Part shown: piece after piece, positions 47,330 to 60,000 of the stretch | Layout: each line of letters opens with the position of its first letter | Numbering within the stretch: the first letter of the stretch is position 1 | Source: Membranipora membranacea | Taxonomy: Eukaryota; Bryozoa; Gymnolaemata; Cheilostomatida; Membraniporidae | NCBI GenBank assembly: GCA_914767715.1 | Contig: OU612068.1 | Location: forward strand, 24,864,001-24,924,000 | Length of the DNA stretch: 60,000 nucleotides | Direction of reading: 5' to 3' | Notes under the pieces: generated by a model | Seen by the model: only the letters and a program-made list of their open reading frames with translations | Told to the model about the DNA's origin: nothing | Database searches by the model: none | Program-made: the position numbers and the translations under genes

Positions 47330-49265
47330 GATAAAACATTTTCACCGAGCACGGAAAAAGAATTACAATGACATAGACTCTGATAGTACTTCATCTTCCT
47401 CTGAACATACACTGGTTTTCACAATGGAACCTAAATCGAATGAGGAACATATCAACTAAGTGCCATATTATCTGGACAAGATAAATGCCATTCAGAAGAA
47501 GCTGGATGGACCTTTAACCAAACATCTACTATAGAAGTTAAGGGCACTACCAAAAACCTGCAAATAGTGATTGTATGTAACACTGCTGCATTTGAGTGGA
47601 TCAAAACTTCACTACCGAACTTCTGTGTTCTAAGTTAACTGTTTGATAAGAGTGGAGCATGTATAAGTGTTTCGTAAAAGCTAAAAAAAAAGGAAAAAGA
47701 AGTTTATACTATCAACTTTTATAATACGACATCCACTATTTTGGTGAATGGAAATTCAGATATTAACTATTTTTTGGCTCACTATGAGAACTCATGTCTA
47801 AGATACCTCACCACGATGTTGATCTTTCACACATAACAAAGATGATGCTGCTGAGCCATCCCTCCCAACTCACCCTGTCCCATCAACTTCATCAAACATT
47901 GAAAGTGAGTCCTCAAAGGGTTTGCCTTCCCATCCTACCACCCCTTCCAAACAGTGCCCAGTCAAGCACCAGAGCCCAATCAACAATAGCGCCAGTCCTA
48001 GATGACCCATCCCCAAAACCTCATCTCCTATTATCCAGTGTGACATAGATATCACTCATGTTCGAACTGCTATAACAAATTCCTCTCCCATCAACCGACA
48101 GCTTAAATCTGCAACATTTAACAGGAGACAAGCTGAGACAGGAATACATGACCAACTCGCTCCACCAAACAAATCAAGAGAAAAATCAAAATCAGGATCT
48201 CCTCTCAATAAATTGATCTCTGACTTAAGTTCTTACCCACCAATTTCTTCACCACCCACCAAAATTCCAGACTGCAGTCTAGGTATGTGCAAGGCTTTGA
48301 ACAAGTCACTGCAGTCAAGAATTCAAGAATTGGAAGAGGTTGTCAAAAACCAGGCCCAGATCATCCAACAAATGCAGGAGAGCAGAAACAGCGAACCATT
48401 AACCAATGACACATTACGTACACACCTTAGCCATTTCTCAGAAACTAAAGAGCAGAAATTTAACCATCAACTGTTCTGTGTAAAACAACAGCTGGAATCT
48501 TCCATCAACCAGAAATTTGGAACGTATGCACAGGTTCCTGGAAAAATACAAAGTCATGACACTGGTGCTCATGTTTCCCCCTCCATACCAACACCACACA
48601 CTTCCACTCAACAAAACTAGTCATACCCTTTATCCCGACCACTATCCTTCCAATCACACGGCTGGCCTTCCCATTCACCACACCATAGGGGTCACCAAAC
48701 AATAGCACCCTTCGCAGCAGAAAGTCAAAACCAAATCATCCATTAAGGACCAACACAGCTCAGACCATCCACAGCCAACGCATAGAGAACCATTTGCACC
48801 CGAAAGAAACGTTATCGTCAATATCGAGAAAGACTCACCCTTCCATTAAAATTACAACCAAGATAACACTCGACAAGAGATCTGTAACATTATGGTCTAG
48901 TGATTGTAGAAAAAATAATGTCATATAAGCTTAAGTCACATCATCCAAAACTGGCCATTCAATTTAGAGATACTGCTGCAGCTATAAAAATTGTATCGGA
49001 ATGGATTTGTCTCCTCTTTGGTGGATCGACTGCAAGGAGACCACAAGACCCCAAGACTCAGAATTAAATCTGTGCCATGATGTACAATATCCCTAAATAA
49101 GGCAGTAACAATGATGTAGAGTGAGATGTCAAAGCAATTTATCCGGAGGCCACTATTGAGAGACTCTCAAAAGGTGGTAAGACCTTGCGCACTGTGAAGG
49201 TAAAATTCTCATCACAAACCGACATGGAACACGCTATACACAATGGTATACCACTAATTTTCAAC
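47330..49265 (+). mobile_element. LINE ORF1 remnant
   Basis: This is the first ORF of a non-LTR retrotransposon, broken by stops and frameshifts. At 47702-47840 the frame reads YTINFYNTTSTILVNG, a phrase typical of CR1/L2/jockey-type ORF1 proteins. An open 135-codon piece (48213-48620) contains a coiled coil (LNKSLQSRIQELEEVVKNQA). The 49050-49265 part reads as an RRM-like end (YPEATIERLSKGGKTLRTVK). ORF1 proteins bind element RNA. This copy cannot make one intact product. Confidence 0.75.
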
Positions 49266-49270
49266 TCCAA

Positions 49271-52080
49271 ATGTCTAGTAATTTTACTCAAGGCATGAAA
49301 ATAGCTCATCTAAATATTAGAGGGCTTACAAGCAAAATTGATGAAGTTAAAAAGATCTTATCTAAGACTTTTCTAAATGAGTCTAAATCAAATTGGTTTT
49401 TTCATATATCGAACTATAATATTGTAAGACAGTATAGGAATACTGGTCAAGGAGGGGGTTTGCTATGCTACATACGTGTTGGTATTTCATTTGAGGAGGT
49501 CAATGATGCGAACCATTCAATGCCTGAGCCAATTTACTTTGAGAATCTCCCAATCCCACTCACAATCTTTTTCGGGTTCTGGAAAATGCAGAAAGGCGGA
49601 AAATCAGTTTCATCGCGGAAAAGCGTTTTCCACGTTTTCGAAAACGCGGAAAATAGCTTTTCACCTTGAATTTTATGATGATGCTAAAAAACTCTTCAGG
49701 AAAGACATTGAGACATCACCACTGTATCATATGAGTGTTTTTGGTAAAAATCAAGTGAGAAAAATATTTTTTTCCTCAAAAATTGATCTCAATGCATAGA
49801 AAATGAACCACTGTAACCCATTAAGATATCATCCCCATCTTTTAACGGCCTGAATTTCAGGTTTTTTTCATTTTTGGAAAAAGCGGAAAATCGTTTTCCT
49901 CGTTTTCGAAAATGCGGAAAATCGTTTTTCACCTTGAATTTCATGATGATGCTAAAAAAAATTTTTTTTTGGAAAATAATGAAAACATTTTTTTCCTCAA
50001 TTTTTGAGGAAAAAATATTTTCCAAAATAATGAAAAAACCTGAAATTCAGGCCATTAAAAGATGGGGATGATATCTTAATGGGTTACAGTTCATTTTCTA
50101 TGCATTGAGATCAATTTTTGAGGGAAAAACTATTTCCCTTATTTTCCAAAAAAAAATGCCTTTCCGCGATGAAACTGATTTTCCGCCTTTTCCCCTTTTC
50201 CAGAACCCGCAATCTTTTTTAACATGCTTCGTTTATTGCCCATCTAGCGCACTTGTTGATTGGAACCACTTGCTTCACTCATGACATCGAGAACATTGTA
50301 TCAATTTGCAGAGAACTAATCATTTTGGGTGATTTTAATGTTGACCTCAGTCATAACAGCGCATTGGTCAGGTGGTTTAGAAATGTCATTAATCCACTTG
50401 GACTTACACAACCTAATAGCGGATTTTTCAAGAATTGCAGAAAATTCTGAATCTGTCATTGATCACATATACACCAACCAACCAGCCAATGTTCGTTCTA
50501 GCTTAGTTCTGAAATACTCTTTCAGTGATCATTTTTTGATTATGGCAATACGAAAAAAGGGTGTTGTGAAGTCAAAGGAAAGAATTAAGATAAATTTCAA
50601 CAATTATAGCAAATTTACCGATGAAAATATACACCAATATTTCAGCAATGTTGACTGGCACCCATCTCTATGTTACAGCAACATTAACCATGTCATAGAA
50701 AATTTCAATGAAACTTTCTTAAATTTAACATCAAAACTTATAATAAGGAGGACTCGCTATGTCATATCTGAGGTCCTTCCTATGTGGATTGATGATGAAA
50801 TGCATGATAAATGAAACTAAGAGACCAGTATAAATCTCAAAAGTTATGGGATTTTTATAAAACTGAAAGAAACTTAGTCACTAACATGATAAAAAGAAAA
50901 AAGAAAAAGTATGTGACAAAACTGGTTGAAAATTCCAAAGGCCATAATATCAAATCATTGTGGAATGCGCTAAATATCAGAAACAAAACTAAAACTTACG
51001 TTGACAATGCTGCTGATAGCAGTAATTTGAACGAGCATATATCTATCGCTGCGAAACCATCAAAAGATTTTTTGTTGATTTCTGATTTTTCTAGTACTTT
51101 ACCAAATTACCACCACAAAATTTTAAAACAATTTCCAAAATTGACAACAGTCGCACTGCATAAGCTTCTAAAATCAATATCCATAGGCAAAAGCACTGGT
51201 CCTGACCAGATTTCGGTTCGGATGTTAAACAAATCATTTCCCTACGTAGGTCAAGTGCTCACAAATATTTTCAATAGAATTTTAGATGAAGGAGTATTTC
51301 ATAAAGTCTGGAATATTGCTCGCATTACCCCTATTTTTAAGTCAGGGTCAAAAGATGTCCCGGGAAATTATAGACCTATATCAGTTTTACCCGTTCTTTC
51401 CAAGATATTTGAAAAGCATTTGAATATTAATATTCAGATATTTTTAAATAAAAACCATCTAATATCTTCATCGCAGTCCGGTTTTCGCACTGCACATTCA
51501 TGCAGCGACGCCGTTCACAAAATTATTTCTTACTATTCTTCTGAGAAACTCAAACAAAGGAAGAATATTAATGTTTATTGATTTCTGCAAAGCATTTGAT
51601 TGTATTGATCAGCAAATATTATAAAATTAACTACGGAACTTTAATTTTGAGAACAAGGCATCTTTTTTGTTATCATCACTTCTACAAGACAGGTCTCAGT
51701 ATGTTCATTATAATGGTGCAGTGTCATCAATACTTGACATCAATATTGGGGTTCCGCAAGGTTCAATACTGGCACCAACTTTATTTCTGATTTACATAAA
51801 TGACCTACTAAATCTACCTCTCCCTCGAACTCTTATGCATATGCTGATGACACTGTTTTTGTAGCAGCCAGCCTTAGTTCAAATGTGTAATCAAGATTTG
51901 GTTTCAATCATCAAGTGGTGTAAAAAAATAATCACATGACAATAAATTATAACAAATCACACTTTCTACGTTCTTTTGGGGAGTACTCATCTTTAAATTT
52001 AAAAATTGACAATAACCAAATATTTCAAAGACATGAAACTGAACTTCTTGGCTTTAAGATATCTGACTCGTTTTATTGAA
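49271..52080 (+). mobile_element. LINE ORF2 remnant (endonuclease and reverse transcriptase), CR1/L2/jockey-like
   Basis: The endonuclease starts near 49297 (KIAHLNIRGLTSKIDEVKKI), is split by the foldback element at 49573-50209, and resumes with LGDFNVDLSHN (about 50324) and IDHIY...SDHFLIMAI (about 50458-50550). The reverse transcriptase follows in shifted frames: KSTGPDQIS, then NYRPISVLPVLSKIFEK (50811-51581). FIDFCKAFDCID comes next, then GVPQGSILAPTLF, then the catalytic YADDT (about 51840), then a thumb-like ELLGFKISDS near 52050. Catalytic residues survive, but at least three frameshifts and an insertion make it dead. The C-terminal part is missing here. Confidence 0.85.
49573..50209. 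mobile_element. Foldback element (637 bases) inserted in the LINE endonuclease
   Basis: The ends CGGGTTCTGGAAAA and TTTTCCAGAACCCG are inverted, and CAATCTTTTT (49563-49572 and 50210-50219) is a 10-base target duplication. The arms pair over most of the element: the GGCGGAAAATCAGTTTCATC, AATTGATCTCAATGCATAGA, GTAACCCATTAAGATATCAT and CCTGAATTTCAGGTTTTTTC blocks each have complements on the other side. The left half also holds a partial direct duplication of the GAAAATCG/CACCTTGAATTT block (49600-49690 against 49875-49950). It has no coding capacity. Confidence 0.9.
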
Positions 52081-52084
52081 TGGT

Positions 52085-53700
52085 CATTGTGAGACTGTTT
52101 TGGATGAGGTGTCCAAAAATTAACATTTTGCAAAATGGATTTTTTAGATTGAAATTGTTGTATATTTTGGAATTGGCCCTCCTTGATTCACAGGCCCCCC
52201 TCCTGATATGCGTTTCTGTAATAGAGCACAGTCCATGTAGACTAGTGCCTAAAAATTTACCTTGAAGTCTGGTATGTGGTCCTGATTGGCTAACCAACTA
52301 CATACATATTGAGGTGCAACCTTCCTTTCATTGCTTTACCTCTGACCAAGTGACAGTGGAGCTCAGATTATTGTAAAATGTAAGTGTAACTCTTGGCTAA
52401 ACCAAGACTTGATAGTTTACTGAGAGTTTCACTACATTGAGCTAAGCAATGGCAATGATAGGTGCCTTAATGAAGGCACTGAGAGGAAAGAAGACTGACA
52501 CACTGACTGGGTTATTTTCAAATTATTGACAGTTGGAATGTGACTGATTCTCGAACATCATCTGTCAAATCTAAATTATATCACTCCTCTTCTGGAACAT
52601 CATAATAGGACCTGCAAACGCAATATATACCCATGTCTGATACTACTCCCTCCTCCTGCTCCAGCTGTTGACCAAAATGAGTGGTGATGTCATAATGAAC
52701 ACATATTATCACAAATGCTAAGAAGTCCTTGGTACCAGCTAACGGATCTGACGGAAGCCAGTTTGACAGCCAGGGATTAAGTCCCGTGTACCAGCAACGA
52801 AAGGGGCCAGCGTGAAAATGTTGATAACTTTGCGACCGGGCATTGATGCATTTTAAGATGAGAGGCTTAGAGACCAGATGCATAGTGCATGAAGGCAAAC
52901 CATGGACACAAGTTTATGGTTCTACAGGGTCTGTGGGTGGGGAAAAAATGCACAGACAAAACTGTTAGAATGCTGCTTGTTAGTGATTTGGGATCTGCAT
53001 ATTGGTTTGAATGCTAGTCTCAAAGCAAACATGGTATGTGGTATGCCTTGGCAAAAAAAATACACTTGCGGTCTCTATTATGAATATCCATGTTTAGTTT
53101 CTTTACATTAGCTTTCGGTTTTTGGGATACATTTTTTTTAAAGTCTGTTGGTGTTTCTTTTTCTATCTTTTAGAAATGATGATAGTATGGTCTTTATCTC
53201 TGTTGATAAATTAGTAACATTTAATTTACCACCCTGAGTAGCTTCCATTGAAGTGCGGTTAGGATTGTTTCAGGATAAAATCATAGTTTGGCAAGATCCG
53301 GGGCGTCTTGAGGCTTCTTCATTACAACCACAATCGGCTACTTTGGCTGCCATACCCGGTGGCTGATAATCCATGAACACAATAGTCCTATATTTATCAT
53401 TTCCTCAAGCTGCCAATTTATTGTCACCACCAAAAGTGAATGCTTTGCTGCTGCTTTCCAGGTTTTATTTCAGCGCAATTGACTGCCCGTGGACTTGGTG
53501 TGAGTCAACCAGGACGACACAAGAGTTTGACAGCACTGGTATACGGTGATAGAGGCTATGATAATTAAATGATATGATGTAATGCTAGGCAATTGTGGCT
53601 GCAAACAAGGCCGCAAACAGATGATTGAGGCGAGATATGAACATTTACAAAGGAACACCACAAATCTAAGTTAGATATCATTTATTGCTACTTTTTACAG
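52085..53700. other. Intergenic stretch, no gene recognised
   Basis: No domain-bearing ORF is present. A small perfect palindrome GTGCCTT-AATG-AAGGCAC lies near 52463-52480. The 105-codon minus frame at 52581-52898 has no recognisable features. Confidence 0.45.
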
Positions 53701-53713
53701 CCATGTTTAAGTG

Positions 53714-54290
53714 ATCCTTCCAACAAAGTTTGGATCATTTGGAAGCTTTGTCCAATTGTTGCATACATTGGCCTGCTATGAACTTAGATGTTTGTAGCTG
53801 AGTTTTCAAGCGAGACCTATATAGCTTGCTAAATTGAGTTGAAAGGCTTTCGGTTTCAAGGTTGAACAACTTGTGTAAGCTATGAAATTGGCTCAACAAT
53901 CCCTGTAGCATTAGTGCTTTCTATACTCTGTACAAGCAAACCTAGTGTGATAGCATGCAGACCAAATGAACTATGGAATGGCACATTCCCCCCTTTTTTC
54001 GCAGGTTACAAAATATCTAGGGGCCAGCACATATATTCTCGATAGCATGAGCATAATTGCTGTTTATTCTCTTTACAAGCAAACATAGTATTATCTCACG
54101 CAGAGTTCTAAAGTTTTACTGTATAGATGATCTTCCAAACAAAATATAGATCAGTTGGAAGCTTTGCCCAATTGTTGCATTCATTGGTCTGCCATTAATT
54201 TGGATTTCTGTAGCTAAGCTATTAAGCGAGACCTGCGTAGCTTGCTAAACACTAAAATAAATTGAGTTGGAAGGCTTTCAGTTTAAAGGT
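53714..54290 (+). repeat. Tandem duplication, ~413-base period
   Basis: Both 53714-53860 and 54127-54290 contain TTGGAAGCTTTG, CCAATTGTTGCAT and TAAGCGAGACCT/CAAGCGAGACCT. Both continue with TAGCTTGCTAAA, AAATTGAGTTG and AAGGCTTTC. The copies are diverged and the later one has a 14-base insertion. Confidence 0.75.
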
Positions 54291-54299
54291 ATAGAATTA

Positions 54300-56700
54300 C
54301 CTAAACTTAACAAAACAACTCATGAAAGCTATGAAGCTGGCGCAAAGAGCCATACTTTAGTACATAAAAAAATTGATAGGATGTGGAAAAAACTGGCCAA
54401 TTGAAGTCACCAGCAATGCAAACAATTGGATGTATATTAGAGGGGAATCTGTGGAGCAAGTGTCATTTACAAATTTTAGCGTCAGTAAGCCGTTTGAGTT
54501 TTGATCAAAGCTGATAAGTTTGCCGAGTTGGAAAAGAAGTGTGCCAGGTTCGAAAGCTTGCTAGGTACAATAGCTTGTCAAGTAAGATAGCCTGCCCGGT
54601 GCAAAGCTGGTGCGAAAGTTTGCCATGTCCTACACAAATGGATTTGTACCATGTAATTGCCACTAACCATGTACGTTTAAAAGGGCTTCTGTAGCAATCT
54701 TTTATTGTTATTTGCCAGCTCTCATAGGTGGCTGACTTTGACTGCTATTTATGTCAACATTTTACAGTGTTTTTGGAATTTAATGCGTATTGCGCAAGGT
54801 TTGGATTTCTTGCAGAATTACATCATTTAGAAACAATTGTACATGAAATAAATTTTTGCATGGGAATGGCGTTTGAGAAACTAATTCTGGGCACAAATGG
54901 CAGCGATAGTGAACAAATTTCGCCGTTTATGCAAACTGTGGCGTTTAGCCCAAGTTTTTTTAAGCGGAAGTATTTATTTGCTTTGTCATCAGAAAACCAG
55001 TCCAAAGGCTGAAAAACCAGATAAATTTTTTTGAGTCAGGTTGATTGCTGATAGCATTGGATCCCAGATCCAAAATTTTTGCTGACTGCATTGAGTGTCG
55101 ATATGTAATGGAAGACCCAATTTCAGGATGGTTTTCATCACATGTACTGCAAAAATCTTAATCTTTACCTGTGTCAAGTCTTTGAATTGTACTCCACATG
55201 TTAGTATATTGTTTTAGACTTTGACAGCCGGTGATTTGAATAATTTCCTTTTTTGGATCAGTACAGATTCCAGGTAGAGTGCCTATAAGCATAAAATATC
55301 GGGTCCTTTCCTGGTAACGTGATTTTAATCAAGCATGTACTAAAGAAGGAGAAAAAAAAGCCTTTACGAATGATGTTGAAATTTGAAGTATTGTGTAAGA
55401 CACACCAACAGTGAACTGATATGAGGATAAAAGTGAAAGGCCAGAATCGCTGGCATCTTTATACAGACAGAGGAGTGAGCTTGTGATGTTCTCATGCAAA
55501 ACCAACTTAGCAATGTGGATAGTGATTCGATAAGATAATTTTGAAAATTGTTCTTAAGTGTGTGTACGCTTTGAAAATCTGATTTCCTTGCAATACATGC
55601 GATTGAAAATCTGGGCACAGGATTTCGTGCTCAGACTTGGTTTTTTCAATTTTTCCAGTTACAAGGGAGCACAACTACAGATTTGAACTCCTTGTTTAAA
55701 TTTGGTCCGGGAGAACAACTGTACTGCACACATTTTACTGCATTTCCTGTTTATTTGACAGAAGCGCAGAGATATCTTTGCAATAAGATGGACTATGGCT
55801 GATTTGTTATTTCATTCCACTGATTGACCAGAAAGCATCGGATATTCTTCCTGGAACTGCACATGACAATCAGCACTCACAATTAAAGCTAAGTACTGTT
55901 CAACGGCTCCCATCATTAACATACTGGACGGTACAATTGAAATATAAGGTTACATCAACCTCTAATCATATGCTTTGAAATAATTCCCGTAGAATACATG
56001 CAGTAGTTTAAGGGTATATGAGAAATACCCTGCTCAGTTTTGCAATTGGGAGCTTTTCATTCGGAACATGTTCGTCATGACTCTTCATCATAAATCCAGA
56101 TCGCGTAAGGTAATGTCAAAGACCGATCAGAATATCAACATATCATATACTGTTGGAAAGCTGCCGAGCTACTGAAAATGAATACCTGAACAAAAACTTG
56201 ATTCGATGACGTTGTGTCGTTTTAGGGAGGAAATGAGGCAGAAAACGCTCTTTTTGTCGATGCAGATTGAGCAGTCAAATTTATTGCAGGAAATTTCAAA
56301 TCAGGTGGAATGTATACTTAGAGATTGCGTTCATCGTAAAATTTGATTTTCTTTGATATATGACTAGTCTAAATTGACTTTTTACGTCACGCCATACAAC
56401 GCATTTTTTTTGTGAAGCCGTGAAAATATGTGAAATTTCAATCATTAATTCACAACAGATCATAGGCTCGAATCAAAATTATTTAAGATTTTCTCTTAGA
56501 GTACTCTTCAAATGTCATACACATTGACTTTCAAAAAATTAGCTTACATATTGCAGTGACAGTAGACTCTCGAATACGGCTAATATTTTTGCCACCTTTG
56601 CATAACGCCAAACATGCTGTCCAAATAACCATTATTGTGGCCAAACAAAGTTTTTATGAAAGTTCTCACATACGAAGCCGCTTTCATTAACCATGGTGCA
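54300..56700. other. Intergenic stretch, no gene recognised
   Basis: A 94-codon open frame at 54728-55012 has ordinary composition but no recognisable domain and no paired splice sites that I could link to other exons. Nothing else is supported. Confidence 0.4.
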
Positions 56701-56718
56701 CACAAGAAATGCCAACAT

Positions 56719-56877
56719 AATTTTTCATTGCATCTTCATTTTTCTTGAATTTAACGCAAAAGAATGCCAAAAAACACCTCAAAAGTCCATAAAAAGACCT
56801 CAAAAGTCCCTAAAATAGCTGTTTTTTGGCATTCTTTTGCGTTAAATTCAAGAAAAATGAAGATGCAATGAAAAATT
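56719..56877. repeat. Perfect long hairpin (57-bp arms)
   Basis: 56719-56775 and 56821-56877 are exact reverse complements. The 45-base loop itself contains two copies of ACCTCAAAAGTCC. No mismatch is present in the arms, so the structure is young or under conversion. No target duplication is visible. Confidence 0.95.
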
Positions 56878-57924
56878 TTGTCTCAATTTGAGGGGATACA
56901 AGTGGTCGATTGTGCCATTGAATAAGAAGACAAAATATTTATTTTTACTCTTCACCCAACAAACCCACTGGGGATGTGATTTGTACACCATGATACTGAG
57001 CCATGTTCCTCTTGCTAGATGGGGCAATTGCCAACTATTGGTACTGTACTACAAACCTGAGTGCCTGTATTTTGATGTCAAATTTGATAATTTATAAATA
57101 TCGACTATTGTGTCTAGGCCGAAATTGCATGTCTATGGTGCCTATCGATGATTCAGTAGACAAGGTTGTTCATCTAACAGAATATCTGTTCGAAAATTTT
57201 GCAACTTTCACGACCTCAAATTGGCTTGTCCGGTTTTCTTACTCAGTAAACTTCGGCCCAAAAAAGACCATTTAAGCCAAAGGTTTTCCACTCTAGGAAG
57301 CGGGTTACTTCCCAGTGCAACATTGGTTTTGATTGGCACAATTTGTTGGTGACAAAAGTTGATATAACGTTGAAAACTAACGAAAACTTTTCAAGGCCAC
57401 TGTGACATAGTGCGAAATTATGGGGGAAAATTGAAGGAAATTTCTTCGTGACCACTAAAAATTGCCTGAGATTTTATGGCCCGATTTTCCCCTAGTAAAG
57501 TCTCTCTTGACATCATTGGGGAGTCAGATTCATTTAAATGATTTAGAGACTACTACTTATCCTGTTTTGAAGGCTGATCATCCTCATGATCTAGAGATCA
57601 ACAGTTGCTTTTGGAGGCCAATCTTGAAGCCAGTGACTAACAATCACTAAGATTTAGTTTGTCACAGCTGCAGTGAATCGGTATTCACCAAAATGTCGGC
57701 GTCCTATTCTTCGCCAAAATTCCTTTACCCAGAATTATTTTTATTCAAAAACGATGACCTTTTACTGGAATATTTTGATGTGTTGTACAAATAAATACCT
57801 GAATCAAATGATGAAGTTGCAGCCCGTTGATTGATTGTGCAGCAATAACTGACTGACTGACTAAAAATACAAACTTACTTAAGCTATACGGACCTTACTT
57901 GATCACACATTCTGCTCAATTTTA

Positions 57925-58487
57925 TTTTCAATTTATTCACCGTTAACTCATTTATGGTATCCATACATATTACAACTTATATCACAAACACCATTTTCAC
58001 TCAGCATAAAAGAGCCTCGAGAATTGTGGCCAATGTTCAACATATACCTTTTTATTTGTCATCCACTAATGACCTACGTACATCACTTAAAATTATACCC
58101 CTTCCAATACTGGGCAAATATTTTACTTGCATCACGGGATTTGAGGCTCTGAATAATTCATCACCTTCATACATCTCTGATTTTTTTGTTACCACACCAC
58201 ACCGATTTCCAAGAAGAGATACACACTTACTTTAACCTCCATTTGACAACTTAAGCCAAAATATAGCAACAAACTTTAATATTTTACCCTCTACATTGAG
58301 AAGCACTCTTACTTTGAATATGTTTAAGAAAAGGCTAATGCAACATTTTTTCAGTCTATTGGCATAGTCTTATTTTTTGTTGAATCTTTGTTTGTATCAT
58401 TTTTCTTTTTAGTGATTTATGTCACATCATGAAAAACATTAGTAGAAATGAATTGTTGCTGACAATAAAATTATATATATATACCAT
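57925..58487 (+). mobile_element. LINE 3' end (reverse transcriptase C-terminus and 3' UTR)
   Basis: The frame from 57954 reads HKRASRIVANVQHIPFYLSS and later FTCITGFEALNNSSPSYISDFF. After one frame disturbance it ends STLTLNMFKKRLMQHFFSLL and a stop at 58365-58367. This is the characteristic last ~150 residues of CR1/L2/jockey-type ORF2. A short 3' UTR ends in a TATATA simple repeat (58472-58486). It could be the missing end of the LINE at 47.3-52.1 kb or a separate truncated copy. Confidence 0.75.
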
Positions 58488-58489
58488 GC

Positions 58490-60000
58490 CATAAAAGGAA
58501 AAAAAAGAATCAAGCGAATCTTACAAATAGACATTATGGCTAATGACCTGCCATGCAAGTGTTCATAAATTCAGATGCCAGGATATGGTTATGCTGTCTG
58601 AAAAGTTTACATTGACGTTTAATGCAGACATAACACATGTGGGTGCCATTGCCATTGGCATGTTTTCTGTGGCTATGATATATTTTGGCGTGCCATGGTG
58701 AAATAACGAACGCGCTTTTTGATGCTTGTTGATAATATATGTGTGATCGCTTGCCGCTGGGTGTTCAGACTGAAGGGCTCCAAAGCTCGAACTGAACTTT
58801 CCTTCTGAGATTTCGAAGGGGTAGATATTGAATAAGATGACATAGAAGGGATATATATAAACATATTCAGCAGTTGGTTTGTAATTTAGGAATTGGAGGA
58901 AAAATATATTTTTACTCTTCCTCATTATGCAATACAATACAGTTGATTTGAGATTGAATGTATCTTATATGTTATAACTCTTCAAATATCATTTCAGATT
59001 TTATTGCTAATGAAAACAAAGGTCTTGTTGTACCCTGACAGGCTGCTTGTATTTCAATACTGTGCAAAAATAAAGGTGTGTGATATGCGACCAAACTTCT
59101 TACTATAACATGTCATGTTTCAATCTACTCTTGCCTATTATCAAGACATTCTTTTGAAAATTTGACCGACGATCAAAGAGATCTATTTCTTAGTTTGTCC
59201 TTTCATGGCACAGATACATCATGTAACTAATAACAACAGAACGGACTCACGCAGTTCAAAAATTTACGGGATGAAGAGAGAGCTAGGATATCTTGCATGT
59301 TACTCTCTGATTAAAATGTTAACATTGAAATCAGGATTCATACTTTTCCATATCAAATCTACCAAGGATTTGTTATATCTGTAGGTGCGACAGTGTGACA
59401 TGATAGCATGGCATTGTTGGGCCTGTGTCAGTACTAAATCTTCACATGCTGAGAGTTGTCTAAACATGAAAGATATGTATACAGATTATTAGTCACAGAT
59501 TGTTTAATCATTTAAATACTCTGTCAATATATTGCGTTCTGTTAAACTTCAAAGCAGATAATTATTTTTACTGTCATTGGTCAACACTCAGAAAAGGCCT
59601 GTTGCTCCAGTTTCTATCAATGGTGGCGAATTTCTCTAGTATACCCTTGCTTTACTACCACTTATGTTGTGAAATAAGCACTTGTTCACTTCCACTTCTT
59701 TTCATTTTATCTTTTGAATATAATATATGAATATATGTCAGAATGACTAGAAAATGAGGGAGATTTATGTAATCATATGGGCATGTCTTGTTTGCTGCAC
59801 AAACTCTGCCATGAGCAGAAAACAATATATAATAGATGACATTTACAACATAATTTTGGTGGGGGAGGTGTCTCAGCACTTTTGATGTTACCTAAATGGA
59901 TCGGATTGAAATATGGTAGGAGGATAGGAAACTGCTAACTACATTGATTAATTTTTTGTTGGGGAACATGTTGATATTCATTGACATGGATTTCAAAATG
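58490..60000. other. Intergenic stretch, no gene recognised
   Basis: The longest frame (minus, 58563-58937, 124 codons) has no recognisable domain. No RNA gene or repeat structure is seen. Confidence 0.4.

Noticed and set aside
54728-55012. 94-codon frame with ordinary composition
   Set aside because: No domain and no splice-linked neighbours. Left as unassigned intergenic sequence.
58563-58937. 124-codon minus-strand frame
   Set aside because: No recognisable domain, signal peptide or supported splice partners. This length is expected by chance in AT-rich DNA of this size.

Overview
The window is nuclear DNA from an animal, most likely a marine invertebrate. The evidence is spliced genes with GT-AG introns of about 150-800 bases, a TATA/initiator core promoter, AT-rich and very repeat-rich intergenic DNA, a two-ORF non-LTR retrotransposon, tRNA-derived repeats and hAT-like elements with 8-base target duplications. 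The sequence does not fix the phylum. The secreted domain types present (pentraxin, PAN/apple, cystine-knot-like) occur widely in invertebrate deuterostomes, molluscs and cnidarians.

Layout. 1-7.6 kb is a run of non-autonomous elements: a long inverted-repeat element filled with ~140-base tandem repeats (1683-3649), an hAT-like element filled with ~180-base repeats (4146-6054) and a shorter element made of GTCC-rich repeats (6603-7599). A tRNA-derived SINE follows. 8.2-13.5 kb is the first block of a complex segmental duplication array. 13.6-25.3 kb holds tRNA-Val-like sequences and a complete six-exon gene for a secreted pentraxin-PAN protein (14838-17760). 25.6-43.4 kb is the main part of the array, in which the same modules recur in three copies at offsets of about 6.5-7.6 kb. 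It stops about 80 bases upstream of the TATA box of a second gene, a six-exon gene for a 228-residue secreted Cys/Trp-rich protein with a cystine-knot-like C-terminus (43562-45525). 46.6-47.1 kb is an inverted-repeat MITE. 47.3-52.1 kb is a decayed two-ORF LINE whose endonuclease is split by a 637-base foldback element. 52.1-60 kb is mostly unassigned intergenic DNA with a tandem duplication, a 57-bp-arm perfect hairpin and the 3' end of a LINE.

Two intact genes are supported. Both encode small secreted proteins of a kind often used in extracellular recognition or signalling, and each lies beside the duplicated array. No functional link between them can be shown from sequence. The array shows no convincing coding potential of its own.
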